Of a stretch of DNA of 64,000 bases, positions 44,921 to 55,099 are shown one piece after another. This DNA comes from Anaerobacillus arseniciselenatis (GTDB lineage Bacteria; Bacillota; Bacilli; Bacillales; Anaerobacillaceae). Positions within the stretch are counted from its first letter, which is position 1. Every line of letters begins with the position of its first letter. Location: the NCBI RefSeq assembly GCF_001865995.1, contig NZ_MLQQ01000001.1, forward strand, positions 744,001 to 808,000, given 5' to 3'. The translations under genes and the position numbers were made by a program. The notes below the pieces were generated by a model. The model did not search any database. It was not told the DNA's origin and saw nothing but the letters and a program-made list of their open reading frames with translations.

Positions 44921-46036
44921 TTATTCAAGGAAATCTTTTAAACGCTTGCTTCTACTAGGGTGGCGAAGCTTACGTAACGCCTTTGCTTCAATTTGTCGAA
45001 TTCTTTCTCTAGTTACACCAAAAACTTTACCTACCTCCTCAAGTGTTCTAGTTCGACCGTCATCGAGTCCAAAACGGAGTCTGAGTACATTTTCTTCTCG
45101 ATCAGTTAAAGTATCTAAAACGTCTTCTAGTTGCTCTTTTAACAGCTCGTAAGCAGCGGCATCTGATGGAGCTAACGCTTCTTGATCCTCGATAAAATCA
45201 CCGAGGTGAGAATCGTCCTCTTCACCAATAGGTGTTTCTAAAGAAACTGGTTCTTGAGCAATCTTTAAGATTTCTCTAACCTTTTCAGGTGTTAAGTCCA
45301 TTTCTTCTGAAACTTCTTCAGGTGTTGGTTCACGCCCTAAGTCTTGCAATAATTGACGCTGAACACGAATAAGCTTATTAATCGTTTCCACCATATGAAC
45401 AGGGATACGGATTGTTCTAGCTTGGTCAGCAATTGCTCTAGTGATTGCCTGACGTATCCACCAAGTTGCGTACGTACTGAATTTATATCCTTTTTCATAG
45501 TCGAATTTTTCTACAGCCTTAATTAATCCCATGTTGCCTTCTTGTATTAGATCAAGGAATAGCATTCCTCGGCCGACGTAACGTTTAGCAATACTAACTA
45601 CAAGCCTTAAATTTGCTTCTGCGAGCCTTCGTTTTGCCTCTTCGTCACCAGTTTCTATTTGTTTTGCTAATTGAATTTCATCCTCTGCAGATAGTAGAGG
45701 AACACGACCGATTTCTTTTAAATACATACGAACTGGATCATTGATTTTAATCCCTGGCGGAACACTCAAATCATTTAAATCAAATTCTTCTTCTTTCGCA
45801 ACTTCTTGCAAATTAGGTACATCCTCAGTTTCGTTTAAAACTTCAATTCCTTGTTCACCTAAATATTCAAAAAACTCGTCGATCTGATCTGAATCTTGAT
45901 CAAAGCTAGCTAGCTTTTCTGTGATGTCCGCATATGATAAAACACCCCGTTTTTTTCCGAGTTCTACTAATTGTTCTTTTACTTGATCGATTGACATTTC
46001 TCCTTCAGCCACAGGGCGAAGCGGTTTTTCTGCCAT
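44921..46036 (-). CDS. sigA: RNA polymerase primary sigma factor SigA
   Basis: 371 aa. Region 1.1 at the N-terminus, region 2 with [25 protein letters not shown] and the -10 helix [14 protein letters not shown], region 3, and region 4 with [20 protein letters not shown]. Typical RpoD length for Bacillus. ATG at 46036 with GGAGGGG; the upstream open frame is not coding. It follows dnaG by 108 bp in the macromolecular synthesis operon. Confidence 0.97.
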   Translation of the reverse strand: MAEKPLRPVAEGEMSIDQVKEQLVELGKKRGVLSYADITEKLASFDQDSDQIDEFFEYLGEQGIEVLNETEDVPNLQEVAKEEEFDLNDLSVPPGIKINDPVRMYLKEIGRVPLLSAEDEIQLAKQIETGDEEAKRRLAEANLRLVVSIAKRYVGRGMLFLDLIQEGNMGLIKAVEKFDYEKGYKFSTYATWWIRQAITRAIADQARTIRIPVHMVETINKLIRVQRQLLQDLGREPTPEEVSEEMDLTPEKVREILKIAQEPVSLETPIGEEDDSHLGDFIEDQEALAPSDAAAYELLKEQLEDVLDTLTDREENVLRLRFGLDDGRTRTLEEVGKVFGVTRERIRQIEAKALRKLRHPSRSKRLKDFLE

Positions 46037-46144
46037 TACGACCCCTCCTTCCGATTGTTCAACCTTATACATCCAAAGCAACGATGAGTTGCTATTATTA
46101 GAGCAGGTATACTTTTAAAATTTATAATTTATAATTTATAAGCA

Positions 46145-47953
46145 CTAATGCTTTAATTCCTTCTTCATTTGAATGATCTCCATGGCGATATTTGCCGCCG
46201 ATTTATAATCACCTTTACTTTCAGCCTCTTTTCTCGCTCTTTCCTTATTCTCGATCTCGATGACCTTAGGATAGTTTGTGATTTGCCTTATGTAATCATT
46301 CAACTCTTGCTCCGACAATTCTTCACTAATTGTCATCATCGCTACTTCAGTGGCTATTCTTGTTAATTTTTCATCATTAAGCCTTTGAATAAATTGACTT
46401 GAATTCGGCTCATTCCCTTCTCCATAATAGGCATATAAATGGGCAACAATCGCATGGTACTCATCAATATTAAAGTTACCACCTATTTTTTCTTGAACGG
46501 TACAAGCAATGTTAATATCTTTCATCATATAGGCTAAAAGCATTCGTTCCGCATTGTGAAATGCAGGTAAAAGTTTCTTTTCTGTGACAAACTTATTTCT
46601 TACACTTGGTACGCTTTGGTGTTCATTTTGTGGGTTGTTTTGCTTTTTTTGTTTGTATAAGCGGTACAACTCTTGTTTTAGTGCATTCAAAGAAAGAGAA
46701 AATTCTTGAGATAACTGCCTTAAATAATGGTCTCTTTCAATCGCGTTAGTGAGGGAAGTTATTTCAGAAAGAACATTTTCAATGTATGCGATTCTTTCAG
46801 CTTCATTTTGAAGATTCTTCCCTTTTCTAAGAAAATTCATTTTAAATGCCATCGTTGTTTGATTAGCATTAATGACTTCTTTACGGAACTTTTCTGAACC
46901 GTATTTTTGTATATAATCATCAGGATCATAACCTTCTGGGAGGTTAGCAACCTTCACATTACAATTATTAGCTTCTAATATTTCAATCGCTCGGTACGTC
47001 GCTTTTAAACCAGCATTATCTGAGTCATAACAAATAATAACAGATTCTGCATTTCTTCTAATAAGCTTTGCTTGCTCATCTGTAATCGCAGTTCCTAATG
47101 TCGCAACCCCGTTTCGAACTCCAGCTTGCCATGCAGTAATAACATCTACATAGCCTTCAAAAAGGACCGCTTCATTATTTTTTCTCATTTCAGATCTTGC
47201 AATATGAAAGCCATATAAGATTTTACTTTTATTAAAAATCTTCGATTCTGGACTATTTAAGTATTTAGGGTGATCATTCCCGATAACTCTTCCTCCAAAA
47301 CCAATCACCTTTCCATCTTTGTTCCAAATTGGAAACATCACTCGATCGCGAAAACGGTCAAAAAATTTGCCATCAAAATCACGTTTAGCAAGAAGACCAA
47401 TTTGTTCCATTATGTTTAAAGAAACTTTACGTTTATCAAAAAAGTGAGCTAACGTATCCCACGCATTAGGTGCAAAGCCAAGGGAAAACGTGTTGATCAT
47501 TTCTGTTGTAAAACCTCTTTCTGTTAAATAATGAAAGGCATCTTTCCCTTGTTCTGTATTCATTAACAGATGGTGATATAGCTTTGCAGCTAATTCACTT
47601 CCAGAAATCATTGTATTATTTTCGGTCGACATTTTTGCTGCTTCATTTTGTTGTAATTCCGGTAGATCGATGTTTGTTCGCTCAGCTAAATGTTTCACTG
47701 ACTCTAAAAACTCATAGCCTTCTATAGCCATAACAAACGAAAAAACGTTACCACCTGCGCCACAACCAAAACAATGATAAAGTTGTTTATCTGGTGATAC
47801 AGAAAAGCTTGGCGTTTTTTCCCCATGAAACGGACATAAGCCTGTTAAATTACGGCCTTGCTTCTTTAATTGAACGTATTCACCAATAACATCTACAATG
47901 TCTACAGAATTTCTTATTTTCTCGACCTTTTCTTCAGAAATTCTATTTCCCAT
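46145..47953 (-). CDS. dnaG: DNA primase
   Basis: 602 aa. CHC2 zinc finger (LCPFHGEKTPSF, then CFGCGAGGNVF), catalytic TOPRIM domain (VLFEGYVDVITAWQAGV, then ICYDSDNAGLKA), and a C-terminal helicase-binding domain from about 440. Makes the RNA primers for replication. The start MGNRISEEK (47953) matches homologues; the longer frame upstream lacks a ribosome site. Between yqxD and sigA as expected. Confidence 0.96.
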   Translation of the reverse strand: MGNRISEEKVEKIRNSVDIVDVIGEYVQLKKQGRNLTGLCPFHGEKTPSFSVSPDKQLYHCFGCGAGGNVFSFVMAIEGYEFLESVKHLAERTNIDLPELQQNEAAKMSTENNTMISGSELAAKLYHHLLMNTEQGKDAFHYLTERGFTTEMINTFSLGFAPNAWDTLAHFFDKRKVSLNIMEQIGLLAKRDFDGKFFDRFRDRVMFPIWNKDGKVIGFGGRVIGNDHPKYLNSPESKIFNKSKILYGFHIARSEMRKNNEAVLFEGYVDVITAWQAGVRNGVATLGTAITDEQAKLIRRNAESVIICYDSDNAGLKATYRAIEILEANNCNVKVANLPEGYDPDDYIQKYGSEKFRKEVINANQTTMAFKMNFLRKGKNLQNEAERIAYIENVLSEITSLTNAIERDHYLRQLSQEFSLSLNALKQELYRLYKQKKQNNPQNEHQSVPSVRNKFVTEKKLLPAFHNAERMLLAYMMKDINIACTVQEKIGGNFNIDEYHAIVAHLYAYYGEGNEPNSSQFIQRLNDEKLTRIATEVAMMTISEELSEQELNDYIRQITNYPKVIEIENKERARKEAESKGDYKSAANIAMEIIQMKKELKH

Positions 47954-48019
47954 TTTTTTCACACCATTCTTACTCATCATTGTATAAAAGGTTGGAGTAT
48001 ATAATTTCGAGTTTTTTTG

Positions 48020-48481
48020 CTAAACTCCTTCTAGTTTTGACAAAATTTTTTCAAATTCCTCATAAAACATCAAAATATCTTCATTCTTTATTTTTTTTGG
48101 GCCTTTCGTTTTCATCCCTGCCCTTCTTTGAATTTTCCCTAAATGTCTAGTAAACAAAAGTTCATTCATATCCTCTTCAAGAAAAATTTTCCCCCGAGGT
48201 GAAATTACGTTAACCCCTTTAGGGAGCAGCAGACCTGCTAACCCATGATCTTGGGTAACAACGACATCACCACGACGACAATGGTTAACTATATACAGAT
48301 CTGCTTCTTCCGCTCGCGAGTCTACTGTCACTAACTCTGCTCCTAACGACGGATTTATTTCATGTGCGTAGGAAGCAACAAAGACAAGTTTTTTGTTATA
48401 CTTTTTGCATAGATGACCGATCTCTTCTTTTACAGGACAAGAATCAGCATCGACATAAACCGTCAGAACATCATTTCGCAT
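48020..48481 (-). CDS. yqxD: UPF0178/DUF188 protein YqxD
   Basis: 153 aa: VYVDADSCPVKEEIGHLC and VVTQDHGLAGLLLPKG are the hallmarks of the YaiI/YqxD family, which has a PIN-like fold with conserved Asp. Activity not established. First gene of the operon with dnaG and sigA. ATG start. Confidence 0.9.
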   Translation of the reverse strand: MRNDVLTVYVDADSCPVKEEIGHLCKKYNKKLVFVASYAHEINPSLGAELVTVDSRAEEADLYIVNHCRRGDVVVTQDHGLAGLLLPKGVNVISPRGKIFLEEDMNELLFTRHLGKIQRRAGMKTKGPKKIKNEDILMFYEEFEKILSKLEGV

Positions 48482-48586
48482 AATTGATTATTCTACATCT
48501 CCTATAGGAATCCTTCTTTTTAATGTTTTAAGTAGAAATTACCACCTTTTTAAACTAATTAAATGTATGAACAGTTTTTTATCTAT

Positions 48587-48614
48587 ATAATACTTCATCT
48601 ACTATCATTACCAA
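48587..48614 (-). promoter_or_regulatory. candidate promoter of yqxD-dnaG-sigA
   Basis: Minus strand TTGGTA (48609-48614), 16-nt spacer, TATTAT (48587-48592), about 105 nt before yqxD. The 316-bp gap 48482-48797 otherwise contains only AT-rich DNA and the terminator at its right end. Confidence 0.45.
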
Positions 48615-48724
48615 AAACTATAGAATAAGTCTTGACTTTTTTAATTTATTTGTTCTAGTTCAAGATTATGCATAATTTTTGATCACAATATTTCATTATA
48701 AGCTATTTTTTTAATTCTAGCCAT

Positions 48725-48756
48725 AAAAAAACTCACCGGGTTGGTGAGTTTTTTTA
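48725..48756. terminator. terminator after yqfL
   Basis: AAAAAACTCACC / GGTGAGTTTTTTT stem with GGGTT loop; symmetric A- and T-runs, so active in either direction. It separates yqfL from yqxD-dnaG-sigA. Confidence 0.85.
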
Positions 48757-48797
48757 TAAATCTAGAGAATATACCTTTTTTATAAACTATTTTTTGT

Positions 48798-49613
48798 TTA
48801 TTTACCACTAAACATATTCCAAATCAGATTTGCAGTTTCTTCTACCGCTTTATTAGATACATCAATAACAGGGCAACCTATTTTAGACATGATCTTTTCA
48901 GCATACTCAAGCTCAACTTTTATTCTTTCAACATTGGCATATGTAGCTTCTGCTTTTAGGCCCAAAGCTTTTAGGCGTTCAGCTCTTATATCGTTTAACT
49001 TTTCAGGACTAATCGTAAGACCGACACACTTCTTTGGTGATACACTGAATAGTTCTGCAGGTGGTTCAACCTCAGGAACTAAAGGGACGTTAGCAACTTT
49101 CAAACGTTTATGGGCCAGATATTGAGAAAGCGGGGTTTTCGATGTTCTTGATACGCCCACTAATATAACATCAGCTCTCATAATCCCTCTCGGGTCTCTT
49201 CCATCATCATATTTAACTGCAAATTCAATTGCTTCAACTTTTCTAAAGTAATCCTCATCTAATTTATGGACAAGTCCTGGTTCGTAACGTGGTTGTTTAT
49301 TTGTTAAATCTTGGATTTTACCAATCATTGGTCCAATTATATCAACCGTAGTTACTCCTGCCTTATTTGCTTGATCAATTAAATATTGTTTTTTATCAGG
49401 AATTACTAAAGTGAAAGCAATAATTGCATTTACTTCCTTAGCTAACGTAATAACTTCTTCGATCGTTTCCTCATCTTCTACATAAGGAATTCGTCGAATA
49501 TCTATGTTCGAGTGATTAAATTGACTTGCTGCAGCTTTTACTACTAACTCTGCAGTTTCCCCTACAGAATCTGAAACTACATAAACAATGGGGTGGTTAT
49601 TAATTACTTGCAT
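48798..49613 (-). CDS. yqfL: pyruvate, phosphate dikinase regulatory protein-like kinase/pyrophosphorylase
   Basis: 271 aa, DUF299/PpsR family: [20 protein letters not shown], the P-loop-like [26 protein letters not shown], and [11 protein letters not shown]. Family members phosphorylate and dephosphorylate PPDK or PEP synthase; in B. subtilis YqfL is linked to CcpN and gluconeogenic gene control. It lies 139 bp after ccpN with a MITE-like repeat between them. ATG 49613 with GGAGG, 5 nt. Confidence 0.92.
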   Translation of the reverse strand: MQVINNHPIVYVVSDSVGETAELVVKAAASQFNHSNIDIRRIPYVEDEETIEEVITLAKEVNAIIAFTLVIPDKKQYLIDQANKAGVTTVDIIGPMIGKIQDLTNKQPRYEPGLVHKLDEDYFRKVEAIEFAVKYDDGRDPRGIMRADVILVGVSRTSKTPLSQYLAHKRLKVANVPLVPEVEPPAELFSVSPKKCVGLTISPEKLNDIRAERLKALGLKAEATYANVERIKVELEYAEKIMSKIGCPVIDVSNKAVEETANLIWNMFSGK

Positions 49614-49639
49614 TTCTACCTCCACTTTAAATTTATTAA

Positions 49640-49720
49640 TTTTCATAATTTACCAAAAATGAGCCACATCACGCAACTATATATTGATCTTAGTGGCGAG
49701 AATAAAAAATTACGTAATTG
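49640..49720. repeat. MITE-like palindromic repeat, copy 5
   Basis: TTTCATAATTTACCAAAAATGAGCCACATCACGCAACTATATATTGATCTTAGTGGCGAG with a decayed right terminus (AATTACGTAATT). It lies directly upstream of the yqfL ribosome site. Confidence 0.75.
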
Positions 49721-49752
49721 ATTAAATAAACTAATATTTTTGCCCTACTAAA

Positions 49753-50397
49753 TTATTCGTCATTTGCAAGATCAACAAGTGCCTTAGTTATGTTTGTTTT
49801 CGTGATACGACCTACCACTTCATAACTAGTACCGTCACTCGATTTGACTACCGGAAGAGCATCAATTTGCTTTTCGATCAGTTTTTTTGCAACATCAATA
49901 ATTAAATCGTCTTTATAACAAATCGTTAAATTAGGCATTCTTGTCATAATTATATTAACAGGTACTGTTTCAAGGACTTGTTTTCCAAGGCTTGCCCTTA
50001 ATAAGTCCTTCCTTGATAATATCCCTACAAGAGATGATGACTCATCTACGACGAACAATGTCCCAACGTCTTCTAAGAACATTGTACATATAGCATCGTA
50101 AACAGACGAGGACTCTTTCACGACTACAGGGATCGATTGATATTGTTTAACCGTTAATTTCATCACTTTTTCGGCCAATAACTGTTTTCCGCTTTTTCCA
50201 GTATAAAAATAACCAACTCTAGGGCGGGCATCTAAGTAACCTGCCATTGTCAAAATTGCTAAATCTGGCCTTAACGTTGCCCTAGTAAGTGATAGCTTTT
50301 CTGCTATCTGTTCTCCTGTAATAGGACCGTTATCCTTTACAATTTCAAGTATTCGTTCTTGCCTATTATTTAGTTCTATTTTCCTCACCGCCTCCAT
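49753..50397 (-). CDS. ccpN: transcriptional repressor CcpN
   Basis: About 214 aa: N-terminal winged helix (ILEIVKDNGPITGEQIAEKLSLTRATLRPDLAIL) and two CBS domains (CTMFLEDVGTLFVVDE... and KLIEKQIDALPVV). Represses gluconeogenic genes in the B. subtilis model. The start is difficult: ATG 50397 lacks a ribosome site, and GTG 50388 (MRKIELNNRQ, matching homologues) has GGAGG only 2 nt before it. An AGAAAAGCG-type repeat ends 7 bp upstream of the ATG, so the native upstream region was probably altered. Confidence 0.9.
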   Translation of the reverse strand: MEAVRKIELNNRQERILEIVKDNGPITGEQIAEKLSLTRATLRPDLAILTMAGYLDARPRVGYFYTGKSGKQLLAEKVMKLTVKQYQSIPVVVKESSSVYDAICTMFLEDVGTLFVVDESSSLVGILSRKDLLRASLGKQVLETVPVNIIMTRMPNLTICYKDDLIIDVAKKLIEKQIDALPVVKSSDGTSYEVVGRITKTNITKALVDLANDE

Positions 50398-50403
50398 AAC
50401 ATT

Positions 50404-50524
50404 AGAAAAGCGCAAGCGACTTGGTCACGAGCGAAAGGCACTGGAAGGCCTTTGACAGAAGCCGCTTTTGGGCTTCCGAAAAGGACTGAAGTGACCGAGC
50501 TCGTAGGCGCTGAAGCTAGACAGC
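50404..50524. repeat. AGAAAAGCG-type repeat, copy 4, at the ccpN start
   Basis: AGAAAAGCGCAAGCGACTTGG ... GAGCGAAAGGCACTGGAAGGCC ... AGAAGCCGCTTTTGGGCTTCC ... GGACTGAAGTGACCGAGC ... GGCGCTGAAGCTAGACA. Same block order as 29551-29692. GC-rich against its neighbours. The usual glyQS genes are not present in the following gap. Confidence 0.8.
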
Positions 50525-50815
50525 TTTCCAAGTACAAATATATATACGTCCTTATCTTTTTAGAAAAGCGCATGCTCCTGTCTAAATGTGTTATGCTTTT
50601 TCGATAATTATATACTAAATGATCAATAAATTCTATTTCAAAAAACAAAAAGAAGATAACTCGGTAAGATACAACTTAATGATCCTGTATCTTATACGAA
50701 TTACCTTCTAAAAGTTGGATAGTTGGTTTGTTGGTTTGTTGGAAAGTAAAACCCAAAGTTTTTACATGTTAAGTGTGACATTGCATCGTCATGAAAATAT
50801 TGTATAGAAAATGTT

Positions 50816-50886
50816 CGGCCGAACTCTTGAGTGAGCCTCTAAAATTCGTTAGAATTTTACAGCGAAGCGAAAGAGTTCGGCCGGCA
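50816..50886. repeat. variable-stem hairpin repeat, copy g (short form, reverse orientation)
   Basis: Outer stem TTCGGCCGAACTCTT (50816-50830) with AAGAGTTCGGCCGG (50873-50886). Interior AGCCTCTAAAATTCGTTAGAATTTTACAGCGAAGCG is the family core reversed. The rest of 50525-50935 is a small AAGATACA/TGTATCTT hairpin (about 50668-50694) and GTTGGTTTGTTGG simple sequence; no gene. Confidence 0.78.
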
Positions 50887-50935
50887 TTTACATTCTAGAT
50901 GTTGATGATGCACCTTCAGATTTTTTATGAAAAAT

Positions 50936-51685
50936 TTAATCAATGTTCATCTTATCTAATTGATTTAAGAACCGTTTACTTTTTAAATGTAGGCCAGAAT
51001 ATTCGTCATAATATTCTTCTACAATTTGTTTTAATTGAATTTTTGTTTCTTGTTTAACTGAAATAGACCCTAAGCGGTTTAACTCAAAATAATAAAATAA
51101 TCGAAGCAACTTCGCCGTAGCAGCGCTAATTTTTAATGTTTTATTGTCAACATGTAAACAGCAATGACATAGAAAGCCACCTTCTTTTACAGAAAACGAA
51201 AACTCCCCTTCATTTGCTCCACAATGGGTACACCCATCTACATGTAGGCCAACTCCTGCTACTCTCAACATTTTAATTTCAAAAATTCTTGTTAAAATTT
51301 CGTAATCATAACCTTCATCTATGAAGTGAAATGTTTGATAAAGAAATTCAAATAGATAAGGATTTTTTTCGTTTTGCTCTGTTAATTTATCTAATAACTC
51401 TACAATATAAGCGGAATAGGCCGTTAAAAATATATCAGCTCTTAAATCTCGAAATGAGCTAATAATTTCTCCTTGATTTAACACCCCTAGCCCTGACGTC
51501 TTTTGAAAGACGTACTGGCCATGAGTAAATAGCTGTGAAATAGAAGAAAGACGGCTCTTAGGACGTTTAGCCCCGCGAGCCATCACACCAATTTTACCTA
51601 ATTCCCGTGTATACAATGTTAAAATTTTATTCGACTCTCCGTAATCGGTGGTTCGAATAACTATTCCCTCTACCTTTTGTAACAT
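50936..51685 (-). CDS. recO: DNA repair protein RecO
   Basis: 249 aa. OB-fold N-terminus (MLQKVEGIVIRTTDYGESNKILTLYTRELGKIGVMARGAKRPKS), helical middle, and a zinc finger CTHCGANEG ... CHCC. Loads RecA with RecF/RecR in gap repair. The ATG at 51685 follows GGTGAT. Next to yqzL and era as in B. subtilis; glyQS should follow downstream but does not. Confidence 0.95.
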   Translation of the reverse strand: MLQKVEGIVIRTTDYGESNKILTLYTRELGKIGVMARGAKRPKSRLSSISQLFTHGQYVFQKTSGLGVLNQGEIISSFRDLRADIFLTAYSAYIVELLDKLTEQNEKNPYLFEFLYQTFHFIDEGYDYEILTRIFEIKMLRVAGVGLHVDGCTHCGANEGEFSFSVKEGGFLCHCCLHVDNKTLKISAATAKLLRLFYYFELNRLGSISVKQETKIQLKQIVEEYYDEYSGLHLKSKRFLNQLDKMNID

Positions 51686-51722
51686 TATTATCACCGCGCC
51701 ATTAAATTAATGGCAAACAAGA

Positions 51723-51866
51723 TCAACTTGTAGGAGTGTCTACTTCATCTAGCTTCTCTCTTAACTCCTCTCCTGCATCCACAGTGTCTCTTTCAATTTC
51801 CTTCATAATTAAGTACGTGTCGACGCTACCTGTCATCGAAAATACCTTCCAGGAAAAATCTAACAT
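51723..51866 (-). CDS. yqzL: YqzL-like small protein (47 aa)
   Basis: MLDFSWKVFSMTGSVDTYLIMKEIERDT ... followed by an acidic tail. The start FSW-VFS-TG-VDTYL matches the YqzL family, which is always found between era and recO in Bacillaceae, as here. AAAGGTGG lies 8 nt before ATG. Function unknown. Confidence 0.85.
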   Translation of the reverse strand: MLDFSWKVFSMTGSVDTYLIMKEIERDTVDAGEELREKLDEVDTPTS

Positions 51867-52082
51867 AAGAGAATCCACCTTTCTTTTTCGAGAAACTTGA
51901 TTTACTTTAATTAATCACCGTTTTATTTAAAAGCTATTCTAGACCTCGCTATAACAATTAGAATGACCTTATTTGCAAAAAACATGTTAAGGAAATATTA
52001 CTAATTTTTTTATGAATAAAAGAAAACTCTTACAAGCCAACACAAGCGCCTTATATTTATTTTAAATAATTTACAAATAAAA

Positions 52083-52108
52083 AACAACGCTCATAAATAA
52101 GCGTCGTT
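52083..52108 (-). terminator. rho-independent terminator of the era operon
   Basis: Minus strand AACGACGCTTAT / ATGAGCGTTGTT stem followed by TTTT, about 20 bp after the era stop. Confidence 0.75.
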
Positions 52109-52126
52109 TGCCATTTTTTAACAATA

Positions 52127-53429
<1,303 letters not shown>

Positions 53430-54179
53430 TTAATCGTCCTTTCGTTTGTTTACATTTATAACTATTTGATTACTTTCTAAATTATGTTCTACCGTTTTTC
53501 CGTGCTCATCTTGAAGAAATGCCGCTTTATCTGGGGGGACCACGACACCACCTGATATGATAAATTTCAACCCTTGCTCCACCGTCATATTTAAAACAAT
53601 TACCTCTTTTTCTGGAACTAAAACAAGCCATCCAGAAGTAGGATTAGGTGTTGTTGGCAAAAAAACGTTAATACAATCTTTTTCAGTTCTTCTTTGTACT
53701 TCCCCCTTCGATTCTCCAGTTAAAAAACCGAGAGTATATACACCTTTTCGAGGGTATTCTATCATGACTACTTTTTTAAAAGAAGAACGTTCTTGAGTAA
53801 AGGCATTAATCATTTGCTCCACCGACGAGTATATATAACTGACAAAAGGAATTTTTCGAAAAAAATAATCAACATTATCGAAAAGATATTGTTTTTTTCC
53901 TTTCCTCCTCATCGAACCGATAACAGAAATAATTACGATCGTTAAAATAAACCCAATGCCTAAAATTCGTTCCGAAAAGGGAGTGTACACACCTAAAAAA
54001 TAAATTGTTCTCTCATCGACCTTCAAAATTCTTAACGCTTTTAAAATGTCTGTTAAAAATTGTCCTAAAAAGCGATCGATCACCGAAAACAAAAATTGTA
54101 CGACATAAAGAGTAACAATTGCAGGTAATAGTGTAATAAAACCAACAATGATATTTTTTTGAAACGCTTTCCACCACAT
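53430..54179 (-). CDS. DUF502 membrane protein
   Basis: 249 aa. Two N-terminal spans (about 9-33 and 70-90) are followed by RKIPFVSYIYSSVEQMINAF and the DUF502 core (VMIEYPRKGVYTLGFLTGE, VFLPTTPNPTSGWLVLVP). Function unknown. In B. subtilis dgkA is followed directly by cdd, so this gene is an insertion in the conserved order; it lies 3 bp from cdd. GTG/ATG alternatives do not change the product much. Confidence 0.8.
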   Translation of the reverse strand: MWWKAFQKNIIVGFITLLPAIVTLYVVQFLFSVIDRFLGQFLTDILKALRILKVDERTIYFLGVYTPFSERILGIGFILTIVIISVIGSMRRKGKKQYLFDNVDYFFRKIPFVSYIYSSVEQMINAFTQERSSFKKVVMIEYPRKGVYTLGFLTGESKGEVQRRTEKDCINVFLPTTPNPTSGWLVLVPEKEVIVLNMTVEQGLKFIISGGVVVPPDKAAFLQDEHGKTVEHNLESNQIVINVNKRKDD

Positions 54180-54261
54180 GAGAAGTGTCCCCTCTCATTA
54201 TTTATTATGACTATTTAGTCAAAGGAGTATGTTGAAAAAGTTGCAGGGCTTTCCTTTCCAA

Positions 54262-54654
54262 CTAACCAACAAGCCAACTAACCATCGGCTCATAAAAGAT
54301 TAATATGCCGATGACTACAGCAAATATACTAAAGATCAACACAGCACCAGCGGAAACATCCTTAGCAACCTGCGCCATCGGGTGAAACTCTTTTGTTACG
54401 AGGTCTACTACCCTTTCAATAGCAGTGTTAACTACTTCTAAAGCGATCACAACACCAATAACGAGTAATAAGATTAACCGTTCATATAGTGAAATTTGTA
54501 AAACAAACGACAAAGTGATTACTACAAATGCTATTAGAAGATGAATTTTCAAATTTTGTTCATGAGTTATTGCTTGTTTTAAACCTGAAGCTGCATATCG
54601 AAAACTCCAAACAAACCTCTTCCAAACTTTATCATAACTATTTTTGAAGTCCAT
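54262..54654 (-). CDS. dgkA: undecaprenol/diacylglycerol kinase DgkA
   Basis: 130 aa, three spans. RYAASGLKQAITHEQNLKIHL and VVIALEVVNTAIERVVDLV are the conserved catalytic segments (E-x-x-N-T-A-I-E). In Gram-positives it phosphorylates undecaprenol, feeding the lipid carrier pool together with UppP. It overlaps ybeY by 17 bp. Low-complexity CCAACTAACCAAC separates it from the DUF502 gene. Confidence 0.93.
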   Translation of the reverse strand: MDFKNSYDKVWKRFVWSFRYAASGLKQAITHEQNLKIHLLIAFVVITLSFVLQISLYERLILLLVIGVVIALEVVNTAIERVVDLVTKEFHPMAQVAKDVSAGAVLIFSIFAVVIGILIFYEPMVSWLVG

Positions 54655-55099
54655 AGGCCTCTAAAATATCCTCTTGTCTTTTAAACATCACTTTTTCATC
54701 GCTTTCATTTAGATGATCATAGCCTAAAAGATGAAGAAATCCATGTACTACGAGAAATCCTAACTCCCTTTCAACTGAATGACCGTATTCCTTCGCTTGT
54801 TCGATCGTCTTCGGATATGAAACGATAATATCCCCTAAAAGATTAGGTGCCCCTTCGATCAGCATATCTGTATCATCGTCATTTAATGCAAAGGAAATAA
54901 CATCCGTTGCAGCATCTTTATTACGGTAGTCGCGATTAATTTCTTTAATTTGTTCATCATCTACAAAAGTAATTGATACTTCAGAACCATTAGTTACATC
55001 CTCTATTTTAGCTGCTTCATTTAAAAGATTTTCTACTAAGCTCATTTGTTCTCCCGTCACATTACCTGTTTCATCATGAATATCAATATCAATGATCAC
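54638..55099 (-). CDS. ybeY: endoribonuclease YbeY
   Basis: About 153 aa. The zinc motif HGFLHLLGYDH is clear, and NRDYRNKDAATDVISF is conserved. Acts in 16S rRNA maturation and ribosome quality control. The GTG at 55099 (MIIDIDIHDETG) matches homologue length and follows GAGGG (5 nt); GTG 55111 is a longer alternative. It overlaps the end of pgpH by 11 bp. Confidence 0.93.
   Translation of the reverse strand: MIIDIDIHDETGNVTGEQMSLVENLLNEAAKIEDVTNGSEVSITFVDDEQIKEINRDYRNKDAATDVISFALNDDDTDMLIEGAPNLLGDIIVSYPKTIEQAKEYGHSVERELGFLVVHGFLHLLGYDHLNESDEKVMFKRQEDILEAYGLQK

Noticed and set aside
50385..50648. An 87-codon minus-strand frame overlapping the ccpN start region
   Set aside because: It consists largely of the AGAAAAGCG-type repeat and has no ribosome site.
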